Counted from the first letter of the stretch, positions 1 to 11,869 are shown. The stretch is 64,000 nt of DNA from Kryptolebias marmoratus (GCF_001649575.2 NC_051449.1:19545542-19609541), one strand, 5' to 3'. Translations and numbers: made by a program. The notes: generated by a model not told the origin, from the sequence alone.

Positions 1-89
1 ATCATTATATTTCAGTTATATATTTATAGATGTAAGACATTTTTGGATTTTATTAGTTAATAACAAGACAGCATGAACAAGACAGAATT

Positions 90-345
90 ACATGTCATGG
101 TTGGAATATGTCTTGTGAATGACCCTCAGCTACTACCACTCAAGAGGCTCGAAAACCTGTAAAATGTCTGAGTTATAGCTATTTTGATGTAGGCTAATGC
201 CAATTAGCTCTGGTTGCCATCTTGAATAGCATTAGTTGTAGATGTACATCCAATGATTAGTTTCTGAATGTTTCATTAAAATTTGCTCAGTTGTTCATGA
301 GATATTTTGGTAAAAGACAAAGACAAAAACAAAAACACGCCTTTC
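90..345 (+). repeat. Family A interspersed repeat, copy 1
   Basis: One of at least eleven related copies in this window. The family has a 5' core CCCTCAGCTACTACCAC, a middle portion with 'GAGTTATAGCTATTTT' and 'GCCATCTTGAAT', then TTTCATTAAA and GAGATATTTTG towards the 3' end. All of these marks are present here in order. No coding capacity is visible. I do not recognise the family by name; it behaves like a short non-autonomous transposable element. Confidence 0.8.
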
Positions 346-1904
346 AAAAAAAAAAATTTTAGGATCACTGACTGATGACGATGAACATTTCCATCCATGC
401 CACATCTAATCCAAAAGGAATTTCTCCTCACATCTATGCCATTTCTATAGAAAAATCAAAAAGAATAACAGGGGAAAAAACAGGAGCAACTGGAAAAATA
501 AAAAATGTCCAAATGCAAGTGCTTGTCTTGTCTATGCAACCCTCTCACTTATTCATGAGGCCACAATTCTCTGAAGGGGGGTGGGGGGGGGGAACTTGGT
601 GATGCTTAAGTTATTAAAGTCTGTAAGCAAGCGAATGTCAAATCTGGGTCTCTCACAGACACGTTTCTCAGCTGCTGGATAATTAGTCCTACATACGTAG
701 AATCACTGTGCTCTTCAGAACATTAAGCAGGTCCGTATGCACACAGCAGCCATGTACAGACACGGACGTTCAGAATTTATTGACAAACTCAATAGTAAGA
801 TGACCAGTAGGCACATGGGAGCTGTTTCTCAGCCCCAGCAGGTGAGAGGAGGACTGCTGTGATAATTATTGTTGTTCAAACCAACCCTCACACCATAGCT
901 ACAGTCTATTCACAGGGTTTTAAGTATTCTGCCCTGATCTTCCTGACTCATACACTCTGTAATGTAATGTAAAATGCATGCTGCTCCAGTTGCATTTTAA
1001 ACACAATCGGTCCAATTCAGTGCAGCTCTCTCAGATGAGCTCCGACCAGATGTGCTGGGCCATTTGTTTCTTTACATACAACATGCCATTTCCCCCAGAT
1101 GACACTTCAGGAGAGATTTAGAGGTTTATGCACAGATCCTTAAAAAGAAAAAGTAGGCCTTGCATGTGAAACGGGAGTCTTGACTCAGTGGCATAATTTG
1201 TACGCTACGTGCTCTGGGTTCAGATCAAGATGAGCAAGTGTGTTGGATTAGAGCTGTGGGGCATGCTGTTTCATGTTGTTACACACTGTAGGAGAAGCGA
1301 CAAGGAGAAGGTGTGTGTGCGTGTTCTTGTGAAGGAAGGTGACATAAATTCCTCTGGCTTTCTGGATTTACAATTACTCAAGGTTGAATGGCCCTCACAG
1401 TGATTTGGAGTCATTGTAAGTCTGAAACAGAATTTTTATGACAACGAGTTGATGAAAGTATTTTTGTTGAGTATTTTACTAATGATACTACATGCCAGTC
1501 AGTAGGGTATCCTGGGGATTTAGGGTGTAAATATCAATGGTTAAATTAAGACATTTTGCAAACTTATGTTTTTTTTAATCAAAAGCTTCATTCTGCAAAA
1601 TTTTTTAAGATGTTCACAAAAGCGTAAATTAAATAAATTAGATAAGTCTTCAAACACGACTTAAATAACTGTTCAGACAATCTGAAGTGAGGTTTTGTGG
1701 GCAACTTATAAACTTTCAGTTTGGTTAAATGGCATTTAACCACCACTGGACTAACGGCAAGTCCGAGCAGAACCAAGATAAAAGTGTATTAGTACTGTTT
1801 TAAAACACCTCCAATCTTAAAAAAAATTGTGATTCATGTAAACTTTTTCTTGTGAAGGCTGTAGTTTGTAGAGGAGGAAAAAGAGCTTATTAAAAACAAA
1901 GAAT
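346..1904. other. No gene or repeat recognised
   Basis: Unremarkable AT-rich sequence. It contains an interrupted G run near 577-592 and a weak tRNA-like pair of boxes near 1183-1232 (see rejected items). No open frame with coding character. Confidence 0.6.
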
Positions 1905-2222
1905 AAATAGGGAGTAACGAATTATGGAAAGTCAGATCAAAAGTGAGCGTAACAATGACAATCCAGTAACTGTCTGAGTATACAGAGTGAGGTGATTACT
2001 GAGTGAATGCAGCTGGGAGAATTGTAGATGAACAGCAGGTGTGGCAGAACAGAGAGCACTGAGATCTCTCTGGCAGCAACAAACAAGATGTCTGAAACAA
2101 AACTGAAAACAAACTGGAGGTACAAAGAAGTAGGAACAAAACCTACAGAAAAATACAATGAAGCCATACAGGAAAAAAAATCACAAACAAAGAAAAAAAG
2201 GAATATAACAAACTGAAACACA
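1905..2222 (-). repeat. Purine-rich, LTR-like repeat remnant
   Basis: Read on the minus strand this is T-rich and then C/T-rich, with short words such as CACCTGCTGTTCATC and CCCAGCTGCATTC. The same architecture is seen in the solo LTR at 50198-50621 and in the remnants at 13530-13825 and 34480-34955. No target duplication was found, so the class is inferred from resemblance only. The overlapping open frames on both strands are low-complexity translations. Confidence 0.4.
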
Positions 2223-2228
2223 AGAAAC

Positions 2229-3060
2229 TAAGGTCCCATTCACATGGGAACAGTCGTTTCCCAAAACAATCTTTTTATTTTATATTTCTAAGAATATCCT
2301 ACTAAATACAACATCATTTCTAGAAATGTTTTCATACACATAGAAACAAAGAAAATTAAATACTGTAGTAACTCTGGGCCAAATTGACCTGAAGTTACAA
2401 GGGTCTCCCTACTTTATCTCTCCCTCTTTTAAGGGCTTCAGGATAGAAACAGTATTCAGTGAGGGACAGCTCGAGAGAAGAGTTTTTCTATTAAAATTTA
2501 AAGCAATCAGGGTAAATTATGTATACAGGTGTGTTGGTCTTTTAAAACTATTTACATTTTCCATGTTTTTTAAATGTACGCTTGATGTATTTTATAGTTG
2601 TTTCCTACAAAGTTTGTTTTAGTATTGTTGACCATTCAATAAAGTGATAAAAACCATTTTGTTTTGGCAGTTTGGTGTAATAATAAGGGGGTTTTGTTTT
2701 GCTCTGTTCAAGGTCATTTTATTGTTCATCAGCCTGGTTTGTTACTTGAAATTATTACAAGATACAATGGTTCTGAAATAGTCGAGCAACTCGCATCAGT
2801 AACACAAACACAAGCATGTAATCTGTCAGTATTGTTACGTTTGTCACGCTGGGGTCATAGGTTAGGTTAGAGGCAAGGAGGATGACATCATAATTTTCAA
2901 AAGACTGTATTTAGGCTGTCTGTCCATACAAGGACAGCCTAAATCATTTTTAAATGCAACAATGGCATTTAAAAAACTATTTCACCCTGAAACCTGGTTT
3001 CAAATAATAGCATTTAGGGGTTCCTAAAACACTGTTTCCATGTGGAAACAAAGCTCAAAT
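2229..3060. mobile_element. Probable inverted-repeat transposon remnant with internal hairpin
   Basis: The left end contains CACATGGGAACAGTCGTTT and the right end, read on the other strand, contains CACATGGAAACAGTGTTTT, so the two ends are imperfect inverted repeats about 0.8 kb apart. Near the right end ATTTAGGCTGTC (2909-2920) pairs perfectly with GACAGCCTAAAT (2933-2944) around a 12-base loop. No transposase is present. The exact ends are uncertain and no target duplication was identified. Confidence 0.4.
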
Positions 3061-3065
3061 AATAA

Positions 3066-4822
3066 ACAACCTTACGTATTCACAAAATGCCATTCTTGTG
3101 CAGACAATGTCGAGAAGGTTCAAATAAGAAAACACCAATTAAATGCAAAACCACAGTAGAATTCCAAAAGCTATGACATTTACAATGTCATCTGTTTGGA
3201 ATTCCTTGGTTATTCTGGGAGAAATAATATATTTCTGCTGAAAGTGCCAGGAAATGCTACAGCTAGCTGCTGCCACTGTTTTCTCTTGCAAATAAACACA
3301 GAAATCTGTATAAACTGGCAATAATATAAAGGTTAGCTTGTCAGCCCAGTGAAAGCTAAATGTTGTTTCTCCAACATGAGACAGTTCGGAAGGCTAGCGA
3401 CAACAAGTTTGTCAGGATCAATTGCTCATAACCTTTCCATGTAACTTCAAAAGATCTAAACTTCTTCCTTCTGAGCCAGGATGTCAGAGGGATTCAAATA
3501 AAATATTGTAATTCACCACCTGACACGCAGACTGTGTACCAGGACCATGGAGAGAACATTTACTGTTCGCCCTGCTCCATACTGTTTCAGGGCTTGTCTC
3601 TGATCACAGTGCTGAATGCGTTTGCTTGCCACAGTAGAATGGGGACAGCGAAGGCACAGATGGTAACAGATGGAGAGTCAGAAGTGCCCCTCCAGATATA
3701 AGGACTTGGCAACAGGAAACTTTTTGTTGGGGATCCAGGCAGCGAGGCAGGTTAACCTTTGAACCTTGGGGAGAGTGTATTTGTGACTGCCCTTCTTTTT
3801 CTATCCATACCCCCCTATCTGGCAGTATGCAGCACAAATGCTAACTTATTTATTTACCCTATATGAGATATGCAGCGGTGACCATTGTTTTTCATACATC
3901 TGCAGAGGGGATTTAAAATAAAACAAGGTATCAGTGCAGGGGCCTGACGACTTTAAGAAGCGGTAAAAAAAATGGATGTCTGAAAAATGAAAATCTGTCC
4001 CCACCATCTGCCTCCCTCCATGTGCACAAAATAACTCCTAAGCTTCAGTAAACACAGTTTTATAAACATTAAGAGCAGCTGATGTTCCCTTGTTTAAAGT
4101 ATTCTGATGCCCCAAACTCTGGCCCCTAGTACAGTTTGAAGGTTTTAGTTTACTGATCAGCGAGGTTGATTTTTGTGTTATTAAGGATATCAGGCACATT
4201 CCTAATGTAGTGATAGGTCACTGACTTTCAGCTGAGCAGCACGAAGGATCAGTTGGACAAGCTTATCGGCAAATGATTTGGTTAAATGTGTGAAACTGCC
4301 TTTAAGCAGAGAGGAATAGTAGAACGGGTGTATTAGTGCTGCTTCTTAAATGCTTTTCAGGAGGCAAATATGTAACAGTAACAATTGCATCATTTTCAGA
4401 GCACTGTAACTTTTATGTTTTTGTTGCATCAATGTTATGTTATAGTCTGGGAAAAAAATAACAGAAAGAGCCAAAGTGTGTGTTTGAGTTACAATGAAGC
4501 TCCAGTTTTTTCACAATGTGTCATGTTGCCAAAACAATATGTTAGCACGCTAACTGCACAGGGGTTGTGTGAAACAGATGAAAATATCATTAAATGTCTG
4601 CGTTTGTTGTGAAATTGTGTTATTGTCACAAGAGTCTAATAGAGAAAAATATGACGAGTTTAGCTCTTGGACAATGGCTGTTTCTATCTTGATGCCCTCA
4701 AACAAAAATGTATTAACTTAAAATACATCAACAAAAAGCAGCGTGTTAAGTCGACTTAAAATCCAAATTTCAGGATTTTGACTTAAAATATGTCTTTCAT
4801 CATATCTGCCAGGTTATTAAAT
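3066..4822. other. No gene or repeat recognised
   Basis: AT-rich intervening DNA. I see no coding exon, simple repeat or dated transposon here. Confidence 0.55.
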
Positions 4823-5017
4823 TTGGCAGCACAATGGTGTGGTGGTTAACTCAGTCACCACTCAACAAAAGGTTCTTTGTTTCAAATCTTATCAGCAGCC
4901 TTTCTATGTGGATTTCACATGTTGTCCCAGTGCATGTGTGGGGAATTCTCGGGAGACTCCGGGTTCCTCCCTCAGTTTAGAAACGAACATGTTAGGTTAA
5001 TTGGAAAGTCTAACTTA

Positions 5018-5682
5018 GGCTGGATTCATACTCCATAAAAGGTTAAGAAATCTGCTCCCTCTGATGTAGCAGAGAGACGTTCTTTTCTACAAGGACATTT
5101 TATGCTTCAGGAGAAACCCCACTGCCGACCTCCGGGAAGCCTCTACCCTGCAGTGACCTGTTGTGGGACGCTGACGGAAACACAGTGACCACATGGAGTG
5201 GAAATCGGTTTGATTCCTGTTGTTACAACCCTCTGACGATCACAGAGATGGAAGTTTTTCAGTTGATGGAAGAGGAGGAGAACAACATCTTATTTCAGGA
5301 TGTCGGCTGTCATTTGATGACCTTCGAGTCCAGCCGTTGGTTCAGCAGCACCCACACACAGTATGCCAGCCTCTGCCATGAGAAATTAGTAGTCACACTA
5401 CAAATATTGGATCCTAGAAGCTAATGTTAGCTCCCAGCAGCTAATACTCCAAGCATGACCGCGGGCACAGAGGTTCCTGAGCAATAATCACGCCCACTTC
5501 ATATTTCTTCCCAATCACACAATAGTTGATGCCGACCCAGAGGAGAAAAAGGTTCTGCCCAGATCTTCAAGAACAGCACTCCCAGAGCTCCTAAGACAAC
5601 AAAATGACAAAACAAAATTTGGTCTTGCAACTGTCTCAGAAAGAGCAGATTTCTTCACTTCTCCCTGAGTATAAATCCAGCT
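5018..5682. mobile_element. PIF/Harbinger-like non-autonomous element inserted in family B repeat
   Basis: The left end is GGCTGGATTCATACTC; the right end read on the other strand is AGCTGGATTTATACTC, an inverted repeat of about 16 bp with two mismatches. Both ends are flanked by TTA (5015-5017 and 5683-5685), the target duplication typical of PIF/Harbinger transposons. The element is 665 bp and lies within an older family B repeat that is contiguous either side. It contains a perfect B-box-like GGTTTGATTCC at 5206-5216 and an 87-codon open frame (5161-5424) with no resemblance I can name; I do not regard that frame as a gene. It could belong to another TTA-targeting superfamily. Confidence 0.75.
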
Positions 5683-5697
5683 TTATTCTTTGGTATG

Positions 5698-5722
5698 AGT
5701 GTGTGTGTATGTGTGTGTGTTT
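5698..5722. repeat. Short (GT)n tract inside family B repeat
   Basis: Interrupted GT dinucleotides occupy the GTGTGAGTGTG-like portion of the repeat, suggesting that the microsatellite grew from the repeat's own sequence. Confidence 0.85.
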
Positions 5723-5865
5723 GTCTGCCTTGCGTTGGCCCTGTGATGGACTGGCAACATGTCAAAGGCTTCCCCTGCCTCTCGTCTGTTGACAGCTGGG
5801 ATAGGCATCAGCCCCCGCCCCACCCCCGAACCCTGAGCAGGATTAGAGGGTTTAAAAAACAAGTG

Positions 5866-6805
5866 AGGGAGTTTAGGGAGGTCAGTGTGTGTTGATTAAA
5901 CCTCAGTAATAATGCATACTTCAAACAAACAAAATAAAAAAATAAAAAAAACAAGATTTTACTGCATCTTTTAACCATGTGCTGAAATCTTGAGATTTCA
6001 CCACAAGTGTCAGCTCTCTGAAAGTATCTATGATATGTGAAGACATGAAGAGATTATCGCTGTTTTCAAAAGAGACATTTCCTTCAGTGTATCTACCGTC
6101 TGCGTGCCAAGTTTTCAGCTAACAGTTCTTTGGGAATTATCTTTTTGGTGCTAAAATGCTATTTCAAATGTCAAACTGTGTTACTTTTGGTATTTTTCTT
6201 AGATTCAACAAAAAATGGGAACAAATTGTGCTTTTGTGACAGGCTGCTAAAAACAGAGCTATAAGATCCAATTTAAAATTGGTTCTGTGTTAAATTGTTT
6301 GTGATGTGTCAACAGCCTTGTGATGTCTGAATGATTCATAGGTCAGAGTGAAGAGACCTTCGAAACCAAAAAGAAACAACTTGGTGAAAGTGGTCAGGTG
6401 CTGGCTAAGACTGACAAAAAACGGAACCAAAGTTCAAAGTAAAACTTTGTATGACCTTCAAGGAAGCCTGGAAAACTATTCATCAACATAATTTTTAAAG
6501 GATTACATTAAAGTCTGGCTTCTTGAAAGCAAAATGTAAAGACATGAGAAATGACTAAAGACTTTTGCTCAACACTGCGCAGAGCCTGGAAGAATATCTT
6601 GCCAATATATGCTGCATTTCATTTCCCTCTGTAGTTGGAAGCCAGATCTGCTTGATGTCTCACTAAACTTTACTGTGTTCCAGTTGCAAGTCAGAGAGCC
6701 AACAGGATTTGTTAACTGCAGCTATCAGCACTTTTCATGCACAAGGGAGCCATATTGGATTTTGAGGTTGGGACTGGTCAGGGAACTCAAACTTTCTGAA
6801 TCAGA

Positions 6806-6806
<1 letters not shown>
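5866..6806. other. No gene recognised
   Basis: AT-rich unique-looking DNA. An A-rich stretch at about 5920-5955 follows the 3' end of the family B repeat and may be its tail or a simple repeat. Confidence 0.5.

Positions 6807-6848
<42 letters not shown>
6807..6848. repeat. (TG)21 microsatellite
   Basis: Forty-two uninterrupted bases of TG, followed by CACGCACACA. The open frame across it (6609-6887) is a microsatellite translation. Confidence 0.98.
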
Positions 6849-6849
<1 letters not shown>

Positions 6850-8784
6850 ACGCACACATTAATCACCTTCTTTCTCAGTTGTGGTGACACTTTTTAATAA
6901 ACTGATCATGTTCTAATGTTTACATTTATAGTGTATCATAGCCCTATACACAAAACAAGATGACTTCAAATTTTTTGCACATCTAAGAAGAAATAATTTT
7001 TATTAACTAATTTATTAATTATTTAAACAGCCAGGGGCTGTTTAAAGTAGACCTATACAGCCTATAGTTTCATATACACTGCTTATGTTTGTGCAATTTG
7101 TTATATTTTTCTAGGGAGATTAGTGTTTAAGTATCATTAAAGGTAAAAAAAAGGTTTACTTGCAACAAAACTGTTCACAACCTTCAGATTATAAATGTTT
7201 CAATGTCTAAACGCATTATCATTAAACATGAAACAAACCTGTACAAGAGAAAGACCAAAATCTCAGAGCAACTCATGATACAGTTATCAGCTTCTGACAG
7301 ATTTTAAGATACAATATTTTCTTACTTCTTAATTAGTTCATATGTTGTCAGTGTGAATCTATTAGCTACCTTAAATTGTCAACATGACAGCTCTGATTGT
7401 CTTGTTTGTTTTAATTGTCTCTCTTGTGTGACTCGTGAATAAAATTCATCACCCTGATAGTGGAGTCAAACCAAGTGACGTCCCTGTTAACAGCACAACA
7501 CTTACTGTCACAACTGTTATCAATTCAGTGAAAGGATGTAATCTTTTACTTTACCTGAAGTGAACGCCAGTCAGTTTGAGAGATACTGCAACACATTTAA
7601 TCTCTATTTTTTAACCCATCATAAAAACATGTTTTACCAATACAATAAGAGCAATTTATTGAGTCAAATCCCGAGTTTGTTTGAATTATGCCATTATACT
7701 GTATTACTGCAGTTTGTTGGATTCCTCTGATCAGCAGCTAAACTACCTTACTTCTCTCGCTCATGTCTGCAGAAGCATATAAGTCACCGAGACTGTTGTG
7801 GCAAAATGTTACAAAAACCACAGGGGTGCTCATTCTGACATGACCCTGACACGTTCTGTTCCCATCTTAACAATGAAACAGTCTGAAACAGGCTCTGCAG
7901 TAAGACAGGTGACAGGTGAATTAGCCGGTTCTTTTTCTTCAGCTCTGTTCAATCTGATAAAACAGTGGAGGTATATTAAAGTGTGCTTAGAAACAGCGAG
8001 CGCAACCACAGCGCTGACTTGGCTTTTTCTTACATTTACGCAGCAATTTGGTTTTAAGATAACCTCCATGAACAGCTCTGAGACACAACAAGTGTCTTCG
8101 CTTTTCTGCTTTCTGCTTCTGTACGGAGACACAATGAGAGTGCGTCACCTTGAATGGTCAGTGTGAAAAGACTATTTGAATGCTGCCTCGTTGCCTTGTT
8201 CTTTCATTATTTCTGCCCTCTGTTGGCTGGTTTGTCTTTTTGAATTGTACCATTTTTTGTGCACAGATTACAGTAGAGCAACAGTTGCTATGGAGATGGA
8301 GTAAAGTCGCACATGTGAGGCAGTGCTGTGATGGGCAGAGGGGAGCTTTAGCTGCACACAGCAGACTTTGCTGCAGTGAGGTTTGATTTTTCCAAGTGCT
8401 GAAAGGAGCGAAGAGTGCGGTGCCAGTGACATCCCTGACACAAAATGCAAGCTATCACATTACATGTTCTGTATTTGTCTCTTGTTCATTTGAATTACAT
8501 GAGAATTGAAAAAAAAAAACATTTAACATTAAAATGATGCATTAGCAAATCAGGCTGGAATCCAACTGCAACCATTAGCAGTGAATCCCATGAAAAGAAC
8601 TAAAAATGCCATTTAATCAGAATTAGAGTAATTCATTGTTGTGTTACAGTGGGATAACTTATTCAGCAAGTGGTTTAGGAATAGTCAAGCTTAAGGTGCT
8701 GTCTGCACTACATCAAATATTTTTAAAAATATATTTTTTTCTTACGTCTGCACAATTCTAACAAAAATGCTGAAATACCCATGC
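6850..8784. other. No gene recognised
   Basis: AT-rich sequence. Overlapping open frames on both strands at 7798-8166 have no domain, no splice context and no codon bias that I can see. Confidence 0.5.
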
Positions 8785-8785
8785 T

Positions 8786-8804
8786 GCCCCACTAGGTGGC
8801 AAGA
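8786..8804 (+). promoter_or_regulatory. CTCF-like motif
   Basis: The core CCACTAGGTGGCA (8789-8801) matches the vertebrate CTCF core pattern CCASYAGRKGGCR throughout. It stands alone in AT-rich DNA. Binding cannot be judged from sequence, and a match of this quality can occur by chance in 64 kb. Confidence 0.45.
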
Positions 8805-9695
8805 GCCTCCATATTCAAAACATTAAAATACAGAAAAAGAACATTCTTAGACCTTTGTTTTGGTTCTACTTACAATTTTACTGTCATTTATTAACCATTT
8901 CAGAAAACAATCACATTTTAATGAAGACAAAAGTAGCATAAATTGAGATAGATGTATGAAAAAAGCAGTGAAAACGGCATAAAATCATGTCGTAGGTCTA
9001 CATTTTTTGTCTTAGATTTTAAAAATTCTTAAAACCAAAACTCTGTAGTTGCAACTGTGTGATCTTGGAACAACAAGATAAAGTGTTCATTCTGCCTGAT
9101 AAAATACTTGCAGCATTGCTTGTTTTTTTTAGCTTGTTTATATTCTATATATTGACCATTGCCATGATACTTTATAATGATGTGATCCATGAAAATATAA
9201 TACTTTATTTTTTAGTTTAAATGGAAAAAAAAACAATGTTATTATTGCCAAAAGGCTAAACACAGAAAGGAACGCTTGGCCTTTAATTAAATTGTCTTTC
9301 TGTTTTTAAGATCGCTGTCTTAGAAGAAGATGCTTTGGACTTGGGCCTTATCTACTGGGAATGAAAGTCAGAAATCATTAAGAAACAAATTTATTTCTGG
9401 TTATCATTGGTTTTCTCCATGCTATTTGCTGACACATAAAACGGACAGCAGATTTATCATTTATATCAGACCAATTTCATCTGCTGCTTCCGACCAAAAT
9501 GAAAATAAACTGTGATTTATCTAAATATGTCATCAGCCAGATCCTTGATAGTGTCCTTCACCTAAAAACGAGCTGAAATCACCCCCAGCTCTACCACACG
9601 ACAGGCTGCATGCATTTACTTTGCATGCAGACTGTATGCACACCCAATTTCAATTTATATGGATCTAAATAGCATCTTCACTGGTTGTGACAATG
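8805..9695. other. No gene or repeat recognised
   Basis: Very AT-rich stretch with short T and A runs; nothing codes or repeats recognisably. Confidence 0.55.
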
Positions 9696-9699
9696 GTCC

Positions 9700-10010
9700 C
9701 TGTAGCACGTGATTACCATGTTAAAGCCAGAGGCTGATACTGTGTGCTGATAGCCTCCTCTCATGAGCCGTCTGGCGACGCAGTAACTGCACCTCAGCCC
9801 ACACTACCCCCACCACTTAACTCAAATCGATGGGCCCTCCTCCAGCCGGGCCATTTATCAGAGCAATCTGACAGATCCAGTGAAACAGCCACAGAGGACA
9901 TGGCCCCACGACCTCGTTACGGAGAGCGCGCAGTAGCCAGACTTACTTTACTAGCTGAAGTGGCTTTACTCATGGATAGAAAGATGAGAGAAAAAAACAA
10001 ACAGACTGAA
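9700..10010. promoter_or_regulatory. High-complexity GC-richer block, candidate conserved non-coding element
   Basis: The composition changes sharply from AT-rich flanks to balanced, non-repetitive sequence, including GGCCATTTATCAGAGCAATC near 9847. An open frame crosses it (9744-10160), but it runs into ordinary AT-rich DNA, shows no domain and lacks splice sites in register. Conservation is inferred from composition only. Confidence 0.25.
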
Positions 10011-10019
10011 GAAGAAGAG

Positions 10020-11585
10020 GCTAAACAAGAAAGCTTTTACTGTTTTTGTCCACTCTCCTGTAAATCCCACTCTCACCGCCTCTCCATGGCCTCTTCTTTC
10101 CTGCTCACAGTCAATTCAATCCCAATTCAATCTTCCAGCAATCACTCTGAGAATGCCTAGTTCTATAAGATCACTTATGCTGTTCATCAAAGAGACATGG
10201 TGTGAATTACCCTGTCCCTGACACCTAAATCATGGCACTACCAAACCCCGGGGCTACATGGAATAGCTGTTACTACATCTGGACCTCTAAATCGAGACAG
10301 GACACCTCTTGGCAGATTGAATGCTTTCTTCCATGTTCTTTAAAGTTATATAACTCTGTTGAAAAAAGGCACACAGTTATGGTTCCTGTCATAAAAAAGC
10401 TGTCAGATTGTTGTTGTGTCCCAACATGTTTTTGGCTGTCTTTTGAGTACTCTTCCTTAAACATTTAACGAAACTTATTCAGCAAACCGATGAACACCAT
10501 GTGAGCCTGATATTTCAAATGAATCAACTGTATGCAGCGGAATTATGAAATGGTTGTTGTCTTTAAGCTGCCTCTGGCTTTTCATAAATCATCAATCTAG
10601 CCGTCCACATCCCATGAAGGTTTGTGCTTTCATAAATGAAGTCGGCATTGTGGAACCAAAGGAGGCGTAGAGTGTAGATAATTGGGGTTGATGTGGAGGA
10701 CTATGCCTAGAACGTGTGTTGGACATCTCCCATTCTAAATCCTGTGGGTGGGTGGTTGAATAGTCTGTAGTCATGTAATCAAGCCATGATGTCAGCTTAC
10801 CCTTTTTATATTGACTGTTACAGCTCTATAACTTCCTCACTTCACAGCTCAGAAGTGTAACAGCAGCAGGTTAATTTCAACTTCACATAAATGCCTTGGT
10901 CCTTTAATAAATCACACCAAGATGGCAAGAAGTTGTTGTAGGACTGACTTAAGGTGTTTTATGAAATGACGTGCTTTGTTAAGCCAATGTTCATTGTGCT
11001 GTGACTGATGGCAACTAGTTGGTGAACAGAACTTACAAAGGAGTCTCCAAAATGTCTTAAAATGTTTGTGTGGGTTCTTCATTTTATCACGTGAGTCACA
11101 GAGGTTCATAATCCTGTTGCTTGAATTTTGAACATGTTCAAAAATTGATGCCACAGATTTTCTCTAAAAATAGCCACAGAGTTGTCACGGGCGTCTCAAA
11201 CCCTTCTTCTCAGTTGAAGTATTCATAATTCGATAGCATTAAAAAAATGATGCAATCCTTACTGCACAATAGGTTTCCTTATGTCAGAAACCATCCAAGG
11301 CGTCACCCCCGAAAGTCTAGGTCTAACAACATCAGTGATAAATTGTAATTGCTAAGAAACTGGTCAAAATCTTAATTTCAAAAGTGACCAAGTGCCAAGG
11401 TGGGTACAAAGTTAGCTGAGGAAGGTAACAAATGAAAATGCACGGTCTAAAATACAATTTTGTAAGTCATGCACACAAAATACATTGTGATTTTCAAAAC
11501 TTGGTTACTCAAAATGTGGCTGCGTGGCCCACTGAATTTGATGAGAGTACAACTAAAGAAATTGCCTAATTTCTTGCAAATATGA
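10020..11585. other. No gene recognised
   Basis: Mostly AT-rich intervening DNA without convincing exons or repeats. If the proposed minus-strand gene is real, this lies downstream of its start-codon exon, within its second intron. Confidence 0.45.
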
Positions 11586-11635
11586 GTCTAATCTAGTCTC
11601 CAACAGTGAGATACTGGCTTTTGAATGTGACATAC

Positions 11636-11705
11636 CTTTGATCCTCCTGGCCTCCTTTCGCTGGATGGTTTTGACACCCGGCTGGAGCTCGGCCTCTGCT
11701 GACAT
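11636..11705 (-). CDS. Candidate start-codon exon of an unrecognised minus-strand gene (partial)
   Basis: Read on the minus strand, a start codon at 11705-11703 has A at -3 and opens 23 codons beginning MSAEAELQPG and ending KEARRIK. The frame runs into CAAAG|GTATGT, a good splice donor with the exon ending at 11636 (phase 1). An in-frame TGA lies 30 bases before the ATG, and a five-codon upstream frame (MVDLL, stop) uses that same stop. The leader up to about 11810 is GC-rich compared with its surroundings. The short basic peptide looks coding, but I cannot name the protein. An acceptor may lie near 11818 (TTTTCTTCATCAAACTGTGAG); otherwise this is itself a first exon. No following exon lies in the window, so the gene would continue left of base 1. 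The segment is too short for a standard open-frame scan. A chance combination is possible. Confidence 0.4.
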
Positions 11706-11818
11706 CCTCCACCGCTGAGTCCCTCTTCCTGCTCACAGCAGATCCACCATGGGTTAGCAGCACACTCGCAATCCGCCCAGCTCTCTGTGTCCAGTTCTCG
11801 CCACTCACTCTCTCTCAC
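11706..11818 (-). other. Candidate 5' leader of the minus-strand exon
   Basis: This GC-rich stretch sits directly upstream of the proposed start codon. It has a possible acceptor at its outer edge (minus strand TCTTCATCAAACTGTGAG, then AGAGAGTGAG) and a short upstream open frame MVDLL ending at the in-frame TGA. The two longer minus-strand frames that cross it (11588-11818) are in other phases and are probably shadows. Confidence 0.3.
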
Positions 11819-11869
11819 AGTTTGATGAAGAAAACCTCCTTCAAATCCATAGTGAGATGTCTGGTACTC

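Larger units (their letters stand above)
4825..5860 (+). repeat. Fish interspersed repeat (family B), split by an insertion
   Basis: The left part (4825-5017) reads GGCAGCACAATGGTGTGGTG, a degenerate GGTTC-type box, TTTCTATGTGGATTTCACATG, and CATGTTAGGTTAATTGG. The right part (5683-5860) resumes with GAGTGTGTGTG, then GGCCCTGTGATGGACTGGCA and GGGATAGGCATCAGCCCC. From general knowledge these are the two halves of one repeat that is abundant in teleost genomes. The halves join in register once the 5018-5682 insertion and one TTA duplication are removed. Other copies lie at 30628-30772, 41793-42118 and 59578-59838. Confidence 0.85.

Noticed and set aside
1178..1235. tRNA-like A and B boxes (TGACTCAGTGG ... 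GGGTTCAGATC)
   Set aside because: The B box has several mismatches and no cloverleaf could be drawn. At most a very degraded SINE head.
5161..5424. 87-codon frame inside the Harbinger-like insert
   Set aside because: No similarity to a transposase or Myb-like protein that I can see; the insert is too short to encode one.
9744..10160. 138-codon plus-strand frame in a GC-richer block
   Set aside because: Half of it continues into ordinary sequence without change in character. No splice sites or domain; kept only as part of a regulatory candidate.
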